Source: Salinibacillus xinjiangensis (GTDB lineage Bacteria > Bacillota > Bacilli > Bacillales > Alkalibacillaceae). Taken from it: a stretch of 64,000 nucleotides of DNA. The stretch lies in the NCBI RefSeq assembly GCF_009649735.1, contig NZ_WJNH01000014.1, positions 1-64,000 of the forward strand, in the 5' to 3' direction. The position numbers and the translations under genes were made by a program. This document shows, one piece after another, positions 17,063-27,307 of this stretch; the stretch's first letter is position 1, and each line of letters opens with the position of its first letter. Under the pieces are notes generated by a model, which had not been told where the DNA came from, did no database searches, and saw nothing but the letters and a program-made list of their open reading frames with translations.

Positions 17063-17704
17063 ATGGGACACATACCTTTCATCGCAGTTGAAGGTCCAAT
17101 TGGTGTAGGAAAAACCTCGTTGGCAAAAGAAATAAATGCCCACTTCAACTTTCACCTTCTCAAAGAAATTGTTGAAGAAAATCCTTTCCTTGGAAAATTC
17201 TACGATAACATCGAGGAATGGAGCTTTCAAACGGAAATGTTTTTTCTATGTAATCGATATAAACAGCTTGAAGATATAGATACAAAATATTTACAGTACG
17301 GCATGCCTGTTGTTTCCGATTATCACATATCTAAAAATATGATATTTGCGAAACGAACCTTAAAGGACGACCAATATAAAAAGTATAGTCAAATTTATCA
17401 AATTCTGACAGAGGATATGCCAAAACCCAATGTCATGATTTACTTGCATGCCAGCTTAGATACTCTACTCAAAAGAATTGAGATTCGTGGTCGGGAATTA
17501 GAACAAAATATACAAGCCTCATATTTACAGCAGCTATCCCATGATTATGAATCCTTTATGCACCAATTTGAACTAGATCATCCCAATATTCCTGTCATTC
17601 GTTTTAATGGGGATGAACTTGATTTTGTAAATAATAAGGACGACTTACAATACGTCATCAAGAAAGTGGAAAATTCACTAAAAGAGGGGGAAGTCGTACG
17701 ATGA
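17063..17704 (+). CDS. dgk: Deoxyguanosine kinase
   Basis: Salvages purine deoxynucleosides by phosphorylating deoxyguanosine. The 213-aa protein has a P-loop GPIGVGKTS (residues 11-19), EEWSFQTEMFFLCNRYKQ and, in place of the DRS motif of deoxycytidine/deoxyadenosine kinases, a DYHISKN motif, the same replacement seen in B. subtilis Dgk. The lid region is RIEIRGRELE. It overlaps dck by 4 nt (ATGA). The pair runs against the minus-strand neighbours, as in B. subtilis. Confidence 0.95.
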   Translation: MGHIPFIAVEGPIGVGKTSLAKEINAHFNFHLLKEIVEENPFLGKFYDNIEEWSFQTEMFFLCNRYKQLEDIDTKYLQYGMPVVSDYHISKNMIFAKRTLKDDQYKKYSQIYQILTEDMPKPNVMIYLHASLDTLLKRIEIRGRELEQNIQASYLQQLSHDYESFMHQFELDHPNIPVIRFNGDELDFVNNKDDLQYVIKKVENSLKEGEVVR

Positions 17705-18393
17705 TGACATCGAGTACTAAACATACGATCCCAAATGATGCGGTAATTACCATAGCAGGTACAGTTGGAGTGGGGAAATCCACGATGACCAAAGCTTTAG
17801 CCAATGCGCTAAACTTTAAGACCTCCTTTGAAAAGGTAGATACCAATCCATATTTAGATCGATTTTATAATGATTTTGAACGTTGGAGCTTTCATCTTCA
17901 AATTTATTTCTTAGCAGAGCGTTTTAAAGAGCAAAAACGAATTTTTGAATATGGTGGAGGTTTTATTCAAGACCGCTCCATTTATGAGGATACGGGCATT
18001 TTTGCTAAGATGCACTACGAAAAAGGAACCATGTCAGAGGTAGACTATCAAACCTATAAAAGCTTGTTTGACTCGATGGTCATGACACCGTATTTCCCAC
18101 ATCCTGATTTACTTATTTATTTGGATGGGTCCTTTGATCATATATTAGAACGAATTCAAAAAAGAGGACGACCAATGGAAAAACAAACACCAATAGATTA
18201 TTGGAAAGAAATGTATGACCGTTACCAAAACTGGATTAACAACTTTAATGCTTGTCCAGTCATGCGGATTAATATTGCGGATTATGACATTATTAATGAT
18301 GAGTCCTCGATTGATCCAATTTTAGAAAGAATTGATCAGTTTATTCATCATTCAAGGAAGTTTACGACAAACCGTACACCGTCGCATTTATAA
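17701..18393 (+). CDS. dck: Deoxyadenosine/deoxycytidine kinase
   Basis: Phosphorylates deoxyadenosine and deoxycytidine for the dNTP salvage pool. The 230-aa protein shows the P-loop GTVGVGKST, the substrate-binding QDRSIYED (DRS motif) and the lid RIQKRGRPME. It is translationally coupled to dgk; two adjacent ATGs (17701, 17704) are possible starts behind AGAGGGGG. A strong terminator follows. Confidence 0.95.
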   Translation: MMTSSTKHTIPNDAVITIAGTVGVGKSTMTKALANALNFKTSFEKVDTNPYLDRFYNDFERWSFHLQIYFLAERFKEQKRIFEYGGGFIQDRSIYEDTGIFAKMHYEKGTMSEVDYQTYKSLFDSMVMTPYFPHPDLLIYLDGSFDHILERIQKRGRPMEKQTPIDYWKEMYDRYQNWINNFNACPVMRINIADYDIINDESSIDPILERIDQFIHHSRKFTTNRTPSHL

Positions 18394-18400
18394 AGTTATG

Positions 18401-18430
18401 AAAAAAGCTGCCTAATTGGGCAGCTTTTTT
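18401..18430 (+). terminator. Terminator of dgk-dck
   Basis: AAAAAAGCTGCC pairs with GGGCAGCTTTTTT around a short loop, with a T6 tail, directly after dck. The roughly 200 bp that follow, up to the tRNA-Ser gene, hold no feature I can support. Confidence 0.92.
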
Positions 18431-18628
18431 GATGGGATGAATTTGTCGGGTTCTGGTGAGAGAGAGCAATTTGGGCTTTCTAGGTGCAATTAACAGATTT
18501 AATCGTCTAGGCCCCCTAATCTGGCCACAAAATAAAAATCCCTACAAACATAAAAAAATCGCTACATTGTCTGTAACGATTTTCCTTAAAGTCCGGTATA
18601 TCTCCAATTTTTATACGCTGATATTATA

Positions 18629-18721
18629 TGGCGGAGGAGGAGGGATTCGAACCCCCGCGGGCTTTGACACCCCTGTCGGTTTTCAAGACCGATCCCTTCA
18701 GCCAGACTTGGGTACTCCTCC
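18629..18721 (-). tRNA. tRNA-Ser (anticodon TGA)
   Basis: A class II tRNA with a long variable arm reads on the minus strand: acceptor GGAGGAG/CTCCTCC, anticodon loop CTTGAAA (anticodon TGA, UCN codons), T arm GGTTCGAATCC, and an encoded CCA at 18629-18631. It sits downstream of serS, as in the B. subtilis trnSL arrangement. Confidence 0.96.
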
Positions 18722-18849
18722 TTGACTGACACTTGAATAATATAACACATGAATTTTTGATGTGCAAGCCATCATGGAAATGTTTAAGTTTTCTTACACT
18801 TATGTGGAGAAAGAGGAGGATAGACAATTCCCCCTCTAAAAGACCACAT

Positions 18850-20124
18850 TTACTTAATGACCTCACGATTGCCCATATATGGACGTAACGCCTCAGGTAC
18901 AACAATAGATCCGTCCTCTTGCTGATAGTTCTCAATAATAGCTGCCACGGTTCTACCAATCGCTAAACCAGACCCATTTAACGTATGAACATATTCTGGT
19001 TTCCCTTTAGCTTCACGACGGAAACGAATCTTAGCACGACGAGCCTGGAAATCCTCAAAGTTTGAACAAGAAGAGATTTCACGGTACGTATTTGAGCTTG
19101 GAATCCAAACTTCAATATCATACTTCTTTGCTGCCGTAAAACCGAGATCTCCTGTACACATGCTCATAACACGATAAGGTAATTTAAGGAGTTGAAGGAC
19201 CTTTTCAGCATGGCCTGTTAGCTCTTCTAATACATCATAAGAATCCTCAGGTCTAACAAGCTGTACAAGCTCAATCTTGTTAAACTGGTGCTGACGGATT
19301 AATCCTCTCGTATCTCGTCCAGCAGAACCAGCCTCAGACCGGAAATTAGCACTAAAAGCAGCAAATTTTTTCGGTAAATCTTCCTCTGATAAAATTTCAT
19401 CACGATGATAGTTGGTAACAGGAACCTCTGCTGTTGGAATTAAATAGTAATCCCAATCGGCAATTTTGAATAAATCCTCTTCAAACTTAGGTAGCTGTCC
19501 AGTACCAATAAGGCTATCCCGGTTCACCATGTATGGTGGCATTGCCTCTTCATAGCCATGTTCATCCACCTGTAGGTCCATCATAAAGTTTAATAATGCA
19601 CGTTCTAATCTAGCTCCAAGCCCTTTATAAAAGGCAAAACGACTACCTGTAATCTTAGATGCTCGTTCAAAATCAATCATGCCTAAATCAACAGCAATAT
19701 CCCAATGTGGCTTTGGTTCATGATCAAATTGTGGAACATCTCCCCACGTACGAACCTCCACATTGTCATCTTCACTTTCCCCAACTGGTACACTCTCATG
19801 AGGAATGTTCGGAATGGATAATAATAGTGTTTGTAAATTGTCTTCGATATCTTTTAACTCATTATCTAGACTTTTAATGCGTTCGCCCACTTGACGCATT
19901 TCTTGAATCATATGGTCTGCATCTTTTTTCTCTTTTTTTAATACGGAAATTTGCTTTGATACATCATTACGTTTTGCTTTTAATTCTTCACTTTCTGTAA
20001 TGAGCTCACGACGACGTTTGTCCCATTCTTCAAATTTGCCTAAATCAGTTAAGTCTTCTCCGCGATACTTTAGCTTATCTTTCAGTTCAGCAAAATGCTC
20101 GCGTAAATATTTCATGTCTAACAT
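18850..20124 (-). CDS. serS: Seryl-tRNA synthetase
   Basis: Class II synthetase charging tRNA-Ser. The 424-aa sequence has the N-terminal antiparallel coiled-coil arm (about residues 25-105, rich in Glu/Lys/Arg) that grips the long variable arm. Motif 2 is [21 protein letters not shown] and motif 3 is [15 protein letters not shown]. It begins [11 protein letters not shown] as in other Bacillus SerS. Its leader is a serine T-box, and a tRNA-Ser gene lies 130 bp downstream. Confidence 0.98.
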   Translation of the reverse strand: MLDMKYLREHFAELKDKLKYRGEDLTDLGKFEEWDKRRRELITESEELKAKRNDVSKQISVLKKEKKDADHMIQEMRQVGERIKSLDNELKDIEDNLQTLLLSIPNIPHESVPVGESEDDNVEVRTWGDVPQFDHEPKPHWDIAVDLGMIDFERASKITGSRFAFYKGLGARLERALLNFMMDLQVDEHGYEEAMPPYMVNRDSLIGTGQLPKFEEDLFKIADWDYYLIPTAEVPVTNYHRDEILSEEDLPKKFAAFSANFRSEAGSAGRDTRGLIRQHQFNKIELVQLVRPEDSYDVLEELTGHAEKVLQLLKLPYRVMSMCTGDLGFTAAKKYDIEVWIPSSNTYREISSCSNFEDFQARRAKIRFRREAKGKPEYVHTLNGSGLAIGRTVAAIIENYQQEDGSIVVPEALRPYMGNREVIK

Positions 20125-20160
20125 ATCTGTTTCCTCCTTAAAAGACTTTATTTAAGTACG

Positions 20161-20425
20161 AAAAAAACTCCCGTCCCTTTAACATAAAGGGACGAGAGTT
20201 ATACTTTACCCGCGATACCACCCTAATTGAAGACAAATTTGTCCTCCAACTCGGTTACGATAACGGTGTAAACCGGACATACCTACTTAAAAGTGGTTCA
20301 GTATATCTGCTCAAGGATGGATTCACAGTAGGCTAACATCGGTTCCCAGCGTACACCGACTCTCTTTAGATAGCTTTCCTGCTACTAGTTCCTATCATAG
20401 CTTTATTCGATCTTGCTTGATTATG
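20161..20425 (-). promoter_or_regulatory. T-box riboswitch upstream of serS (serine specifier UCC)
   Basis: On the minus strand the T-box sequence AGGGTGGTATCGCGG precedes a terminator, AACTCTCGTCCCTTT/AAAGGGACGGGAGTT plus T7 (20161-20200). A GAA-TCC-A context at 20319-20324 matches the UCC specifier known for B. subtilis serS. Uncharged tRNA-Ser should induce serS. Confidence 0.93.
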
Positions 20426-20464
20426 TCAAAGTCAATTTAGTTGATTTATAATATACCCTTTTTT

Positions 20465-21058
20465 CTATAAGGATGCAAGTTTTTTCTGACTTTGCTTCAC
20501 CATATCCACAAAATGCTGGGTGAAACGATGGTCATCCGTTAGTTCTGGATGGAATGCACATGCTAAATAATGGTCCTGTTGAGCCGCTACAATTTTATCA
20601 TAATACGTAGCTAATATCTCAACATCATCACCAGTTTCTAGAATATATGGTGCCCGAATAAAGACAGCATTAAACCCTTCTGCAATTCCTTTTAAGTCAA
20701 TGTCTGCTTCAAAGCTTTCACGTTGACGGCCAAAAGCATTTCGTTCTGCTTTTATATCCATTAATTCTAAGTGACCTGTTGATATGCTACCAATTTCCTT
20801 AGCTAATAAAATTAAGCCTGCACATGTACCAAACATCGGTTTTCCAGATTGTCCAAAGTTTTTTAGGGCATCGAGAAAATCATATTTATCAATGAGACGT
20901 CTCATCGTTGTACTTTCTCCACCAGGTAATATCAGACCCTCTACTTCTTCTAGTTGTTCCTTCCGTTTGATCACAACGGCTTCTGCTCCACATGCCTCTA
21001 ACGAACGCACATGTTCACGAACAGCTCCTTGTAAGCCAAGTACTCCAATTTTCGTCAT
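20465..21058 (-). CDS. pdxT: Pyridoxal 5'-phosphate synthase glutaminase subunit
   Basis: PdxT hydrolyses glutamine and channels ammonia to PdxS for PLP synthesis. The 197-aa class I glutaminase shows the oxyanion region LPGGESTT, the nucleophile Cys in [10 protein letters not shown] and the C-terminal His/Glu in AFHPELTDD. It follows pdxS by 13 nt, the universal pdxST order. Confidence 0.97.
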   Translation of the reverse strand: MTKIGVLGLQGAVREHVRSLEACGAEAVVIKRKEQLEEVEGLILPGGESTTMRRLIDKYDFLDALKNFGQSGKPMFGTCAGLILLAKEIGSISTGHLELMDIKAERNAFGRQRESFEADIDLKGIAEGFNAVFIRAPYILETGDDVEILATYYDKIVAAQQDHYLACAFHPELTDDHRFTQHFVDMVKQSQKKLASL

Positions 21059-21071
21059 GATGTAGGACCCC

Positions 21072-21956
21072 TTATTTGCTTCGGTCTTGCATGCGATCTG
21101 CTGGAGTTAGGGTAGACATTTCAATCCCCTTCATCGCTGTACCAAGACCTTTTGATAGTTCACCAATAAGCTTATAGTCATCATAGTGTGTAGTCGCTTC
21201 TACAATTGAACGGGCAAATTTAGCAGGATTTTCAGATTTAAAGATTCCTGATCCAACAAATACACCATCTGCACCTAATTGCATCATTAATGCAGCGTCT
21301 GATGGGGTTGCAATTCCACCTGCTGCAAAGTTTACGACAGGGAGGCGACCTTCTGATTTAATTTCCTTTAATAGCTCAAATGGTGCACCTGTTTCTTTTG
21401 CATAAACCATTAATTCATCCTCTGAAAGTCCAACGATTTCACGAATTTGGGATTGAACCTTACGCATGTGACGAACAGCTTCCACAATGTTACCTGTACC
21501 AGGCTCACCTTTTGTACGTAGCATAGAAGCACCTTCACCAATACGGCGAACAGCTTCTCCAATATCACGGCATCCACAAACAAATGGAACCGTGTAATCC
21601 GTTTTGTTAATATGGTAAATTTCATCAGCAGGTGTTAAAACTTCACTTTCGTCAATATAGTCTACACCTAATGATTCTAATACTCTTGCTTCAACGATAT
21701 GGCCAATACGAGCCTTTGCCATCACTGGAATGGATACAGCATTCATAACTTCCTCTACAATAGTAGGGTCAGCCATTCTTGCTACTCCACCGGCTGCGCG
21801 AATATCCGATGGAACTCTTTCAAGTGCCATAACCGCTACAGCACCTGCTTCTTCAGCAATTTTCGCTTGCTCAGCATTGACAACGTCCATAATGACGCCG
21901 CCTTTTTGCATTTCAGCCATACCACGTTTTACTCGATCTGTACCTGTTTTAGACAT
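21072..21956 (-). CDS. pdxS: Pyridoxal 5'-phosphate synthase synthase subunit
   Basis: PdxS builds PLP from ribose 5-phosphate, glyceraldehyde 3-phosphate and ammonia delivered by PdxT; it forms dodecamers. The 294-aa protein has the conserved [24 protein letters not shown] (with a catalytic Lys) and [17 protein letters not shown] blocks. The start is backed by GGGGAGG. First gene of pdxST, downstream of dacA as in B. subtilis. Confidence 0.98.
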   Translation of the reverse strand: MSKTGTDRVKRGMAEMQKGGVIMDVVNAEQAKIAEEAGAVAVMALERVPSDIRAAGGVARMADPTIVEEVMNAVSIPVMAKARIGHIVEARVLESLGVDYIDESEVLTPADEIYHINKTDYTVPFVCGCRDIGEAVRRIGEGASMLRTKGEPGTGNIVEAVRHMRKVQSQIREIVGLSEDELMVYAKETGAPFELLKEIKSEGRLPVVNFAAGGIATPSDAALMMQLGADGVFVGSGIFKSENPAKFARSIVEATTHYDDYKLIGELSKGLGTAMKGIEMSTLTPADRMQDRSK

Positions 21957-22047
21957 GATGATTTCCTCCCCTAGTGTTATTACTATATTACAGTACTTAG
22001 TTCTATTTTAACGTACTTGCGTCAAAATTCCTACTTTTCCTATAAGA

Positions 22048-23388
22048 TTAAAATAAACCTGTGAACCAATCAGCTACACTTGAAAAAATTCCAGAAAAGA
22101 AGTCACCGATAGCTCTGAAGGTTAAGACAAACCAGTTCGCTTTTTCAACACCACTTTGGGTAACGATTTTTGCTGTTGTCTGGCCTTCTGCTAAGTCATC
22201 TGTGATATAACCGAAGTTTTCTTCACCTGTATAGGTGATTTTTGCTGTACCAACAGACTCGCCTTTTTTAATCGGAGCTGTTAATTCACCATCATCATTT
22301 AACTTTGATTCATCAATTTCAAAACTTATATCATATGGCTTTTCTTCGCCTGATTTCACAACTGCACGGATTGGTTCATCTGTTGCAAGCTCAACTGTAT
22401 CCTCTTTCCCTTTTGCTACATTAAGCGTAGACTCGCCTTCAACTTGATGTCCTGCAGAGAAAATCTCTTGTACTTTAAATTGATTAAAGCCGTAATCTAG
22501 TAGCTTTCTTGTTTCCTCAAAACGAGCTGACTCCGAATCAGTCTGCATCACAACAGAAATCAATCTTTGGCCATTACGTTCGGCAGTACCTGTAAAACAG
22601 TAGCCTGCCATATCCGTCCAGCCTGTTTTCATTCCGTCTACTCCCTCATAGCCAAACTGTTCTAAGTAGCCTGGCATATTCGGTAGCATCCAGTTCCAGT
22701 TTTGATTATTTTGTCCCTCTAACTCATACTCCTTTATACTGGAGTAATCAAGAGCTTCTGGGTAATCATTGACTAGATGAAAGGCTAATAGGGCTGCAGA
22801 CTTTGCTGATAAATAGTTGTCTGCGTCAGGGCTTGTCCCTTCTGGGTAGTTCTCACCTAAGTCACTATTTCCTAATCCCGTTGAGTTTACAAATTCCGCA
22901 TCAGGAAGGCCCATTTCTTTTGCCTTCTGATTCATCATTTTAACAAACTCGCCTTCTGATCCTGCTACGATTTCCGCTAAGGCAACCGTAGTAGCGTTAT
23001 CAGAGTTTACCGCCATTGCGGTATATAATTGTTCAACTGTGTAATCTTTATTTTTTTCTAAGAAATATCCAGAAAAGGCTTCATTTTGTGATAAAGAGTG
23101 GGCATAGTCACTTATTTGAAACGTATCATCCCAGCTAATATCACCGTTTGAAATTGCCTCTAATACCAAGTATTCAGTCATCATTTTCGTCATACTGGCT
23201 GGAGGCAATGCTAAATCGGCTTCTTTTTCATATAATATTTTACCCGTTTCTGCATCCACTAATATTGCTGATTTTGCTTTAATGTCCGATGGTGCTGCGT
23301 GTGTTGTCATAGGTGCTGGAAACAGCGAAACGATTGTTACAAGCATGGCCAGTGTAACCATATATATTGCTTGAATTGACTTTTTCAT
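22048..23388 (-). CDS. dacA: D-alanyl-D-alanine carboxypeptidase (PBP5-type)
   Basis: A low-molecular-mass penicillin-binding protein that trims the terminal D-Ala from peptidoglycan stem peptides. The 446-aa protein has a signal peptide ending near THA-A, the catalytic tetrad SMTK (SxxK), SDN (SxN) and KTG (GMKTGWTDMAG). A beta-rich C-terminal domain (Pfam PBP5_C type) and an amphipathic end, WFVLTFRAIGDFFSGIFSS, anchor it to the membrane. It lies between guaB and pdxS, as in B. subtilis. Confidence 0.97.
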   Translation of the reverse strand: MKKSIQAIYMVTLAMLVTIVSLFPAPMTTHAAPSDIKAKSAILVDAETGKILYEKEADLALPPASMTKMMTEYLVLEAISNGDISWDDTFQISDYAHSLSQNEAFSGYFLEKNKDYTVEQLYTAMAVNSDNATTVALAEIVAGSEGEFVKMMNQKAKEMGLPDAEFVNSTGLGNSDLGENYPEGTSPDADNYLSAKSAALLAFHLVNDYPEALDYSSIKEYELEGQNNQNWNWMLPNMPGYLEQFGYEGVDGMKTGWTDMAGYCFTGTAERNGQRLISVVMQTDSESARFEETRKLLDYGFNQFKVQEIFSAGHQVEGESTLNVAKGKEDTVELATDEPIRAVVKSGEEKPYDISFEIDESKLNDDGELTAPIKKGESVGTAKITYTGEENFGYITDDLAEGQTTAKIVTQSGVEKANWFVLTFRAIGDFFSGIFSSVADWFTGLF

Positions 23389-23493
23389 TCTAAATTTACC
23401 TCCACCATTTTTATTTATACCTTAGCAATTTTATCATATAGAAATCATTTAGAAAACTTGATATTTTCCTAGTTGTCTTATCAATATAAACCG

Positions 23494-23529
23494 AAAAAAA
23501 TAGACAGTGACGAGTCACTGTCTATTTTA
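23494..23529 (-). terminator. Terminator of guaB
   Basis: A 13-bp perfect stem (AATAGACAGTGAC/GTCACTGTCTATT) is followed on the minus strand by TTTTTTT. It separates guaB from dacA. Confidence 0.93.
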
Positions 23530-23547
23530 TCGAATAGGTAAAAAGGA

Positions 23548-25032
<1,485 letters not shown>

Positions 25033-25166
25033 TTATGATTTCAAATCATTCTGGTTACACTATGTTTTACGATAGATATTAAAGCGCAAACTCAAGATTT
25101 TTAATATACAATACGCTAATTTTTGCTTTTTTTCAAGGAGTTCTTACAGGTGAGGAGAATTTTTGT

Positions 25167-26153
25167 ATGGTAAATCGTCAAGAGATTACAGCTTTTTTTC
25201 ATCAGCTTAAATCCATTCCCTTTGTCCAAACCTATTTACAAAATTGCTACTTAAAACATGAATATCAAGATAGTGAACGGCTTAGCTTTGAAAATGCTGA
25301 TCGGTTTATTTACTACTTAGAACATGCAGAAACCTATTTACAGCAAGCTAAAAATGTTCCGATTTCCATTCAACCAGTTTTGTTATTTTATGGAATGACA
25401 CAATTAATCAAAACCTGTCTACTAACGGTAAGACCTCATTATCCCGAAAATACAAGTTTACTAGCACATGGAGTTTCAACACGTAAACGAAAAAAACAAT
25501 CCTATCTCTTCTTACAGGACGAGGTAAAAATCCAGCAAAATGGACTGTTTCCTTACTTTACCAATCATCTCTTTGACATTCAGCAATTGCCTAAGGATAA
25601 GTTTTCAATGAATTCACTTTATAAAAGAATACCGGAAATGAACGACCTGTTTCAGGTTGATAGTAAGGAAAATGAACAGTTTAAAATTGGACATTATCAA
25701 GAAGGAAAGCTGCAAATTCCAGAGGAAATCTTAAATGAATGGCATATCTCTGAAAGCCGATTTATTCAAAAAATAAACATGTTGATACCACAAGCGACTG
25801 AGGTTAACCTTAAATCCGAGAAATTTTCAATAGATTTAAGTTATCCCCTTTATCCATTTGAAAGTAATACATTGTATTTAAATATGGACGATCAGCATTA
25901 TTATTTAATGAAAAATCGCCAGTACACCTATCCATTTCATGAAGTAATGGCACATTTTCTACTGCTATATAATTTAAGTATGATTTGTAGATATGAAACA
26001 GAATGGTGGGGGGAATTGCTCCATACTTATGGGAGCAATGACTATCCGTTCATTCTTCACTTTTTAAATATTACTGCTAAAAAAACACCGATTATGCTTG
26101 GCTATTATTTATACAATCAAAATGAAAAGCATAATCGGTACAGCTTACAATAA
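25167..26153 (+). CDS. yaaC: YaaC family protein
   Basis: A 328-aa soluble protein matching the YaaC family found next to guaB in Bacillaceae; its function is not known. Recognisable parts are the FENADRFIYYLEHAETYLQQ and PVLLFYGMTQLIKTC N-terminal blocks and the region around RYETEWWGELLHTYGSNDYPF. It is divergent from guaB. Its last 9 bases overlap the end of the convergent HD-GYP-like gene, and no terminator separates them. Confidence 0.9.
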   Translation: MVNRQEITAFFHQLKSIPFVQTYLQNCYLKHEYQDSERLSFENADRFIYYLEHAETYLQQAKNVPISIQPVLLFYGMTQLIKTCLLTVRPHYPENTSLLAHGVSTRKRKKQSYLFLQDEVKIQQNGLFPYFTNHLFDIQQLPKDKFSMNSLYKRIPEMNDLFQVDSKENEQFKIGHYQEGKLQIPEEILNEWHISESRFIQKINMLIPQATEVNLKSEKFSIDLSYPLYPFESNTLYLNMDDQHYYLMKNRQYTYPFHEVMAHFLLLYNLSMICRYETEWWGELLHTYGSNDYPFILHFLNITAKKTPIMLGYYLYNQNEKHNRYSLQ

Positions 26154-27239
26154 GATGTCCTCAATATGTAGTTGTGGATTTTGTTTTAAAACCATCATTT
26201 CATCATTATGGCCTAAACGAACAATAGGTCGAGTTGGTTCTTTTTTATCCATAAATACAATTTCACCTTCACGTCCGTCAGACAAACGAACTCTAGTGCC
26301 ATTGGAAAAACTCGATAAACTTTGAACAAGTTTATTGACGACTTCAAAATCAAGCTTTCCTGCTTGGTCAATTTGAATATCTTCAGCAACCTTAAAGGGA
26401 GATTGCTTTTGTTTATATAAACGTTCTGACGTAATAGCATGGAATACGTCACTAACAGCAATAATTTTAGAATACAGATGAATCTGAGGCTGTTTTAGCC
26501 CCAAAGGATAGCCACTTCCATCTAATCGTTCATGATGCTGTAGAATAGCTATTTTGGCATCATATTTTAAGGCCTTGATATTTTCAACTTTACGGTAGGA
26601 GTAAACAGGGTGGTTTTTCACCTGTTTAAATTCATCTTCTGTTAACCTTGCATTCTTATATAGCAATTGTTCATCAAGATAAGCCATACCTACATCACTT
26701 AGGTAAGCTGCGAGTGCAATCTGTATTCTTTCCCCTTGGGAGTAGTTTAATTTTTGAGCAAGAAAGGCAGATATTAATGCCTTCGCTACAAAATGATGAT
26801 AAAAGTAATCCTCTTTTTCAACAAGATGATGTAATGAGAAAATGATTTTAGGATTGCCTTCTGCCTTTAAGACGATAGGGATAAGTAATTCACGAATCCT
26901 TGTATAATCGATAGGGCTCCGTTCCTGCCACAATTTAAACATTTGTTTCGTTTCTAAAACACAAGTTTCATACTCCTCTATAAAGGAAGTTTGTGGAGGT
27001 TGATTCTCGTCAACATTTTGTTGTTCCATTAATTCTGGTTTAAATTCTTCACCATCTTCAAATGTGTTGGCAACTTCAATTTCCTTAATTTGAAAATGTT
27101 TTAATACATTTATATGAATAGGTTTAATCACGGTATCCTTGGGCAAAATAGGTTTCATCGTCTTTCCAACTACATTTTTCATTACTACACAGCCTGGCTT
27201 TAATTGATTTGGTTCAACACGCAACTTCCTCAGCCCCAT
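26145..27239 (-). CDS. HD-GYP-like protein with altered HD motif
   Basis: A 364-aa protein with an N-terminal region of ~120 residues and a C-terminal HD-GYP-type domain. The GYP-side signature is intact (HHERLDGSGYP, residues 235-245), as is NHPVYSY (209-215). At the HD position the sequence is LSDVG, with Ser181-Asp182 replacing His-Asp. HD-GYP enzymes normally cleave cyclic di-GMP using that His-Asp pair to bind metal, so activity is doubtful and a regulatory role may be likelier. The start is uncertain: the ATG at 27239 has AAGGG directly against it, while a TTG at 27224 is better spaced. It sits between gyrA and guaB/yaaC, where B. subtilis carries rrnO. Confidence 0.85.
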   Translation of the reverse strand: MGLRKLRVEPNQLKPGCVVMKNVVGKTMKPILPKDTVIKPIHINVLKHFQIKEIEVANTFEDGEEFKPELMEQQNVDENQPPQTSFIEEYETCVLETKQMFKLWQERSPIDYTRIRELLIPIVLKAEGNPKIIFSLHHLVEKEDYFYHHFVAKALISAFLAQKLNYSQGERIQIALAAYLSDVGMAYLDEQLLYKNARLTEDEFKQVKNHPVYSYRKVENIKALKYDAKIAILQHHERLDGSGYPLGLKQPQIHLYSKIIAVSDVFHAITSERLYKQKQSPFKVAEDIQIDQAGKLDFEVVNKLVQSLSSFSNGTRVRLSDGREGEIVFMDKKEPTRPIVRLGHNDEMMVLKQNPQLHIEDILL

Positions 27240-27255
27240 CCCTTCAATAATTGTG

Positions 27256-27293
27256 TAAAAAAGAGGACAGCAACCATATTAGTTGTGTCCTCT
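27256..27293 (-). terminator. Terminator of gyrA
   Basis: On the minus strand AGAGGACA pairs with TGTCCTCT, with inner AAC/GTT pairs, followed by TTTTTT. It separates gyrA from the HD-GYP-like gene. Confidence 0.88.
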
Positions 27294-27307
27294 CATATGA
27301 TGGCAAA

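Noticed and set aside
18456-18725. Open reading frame with GGGGGIRTP-like peptide
   Set aside because: This peptide is the antisense reading of the tRNA-Ser T arm and acceptor, a common annotation artefact.
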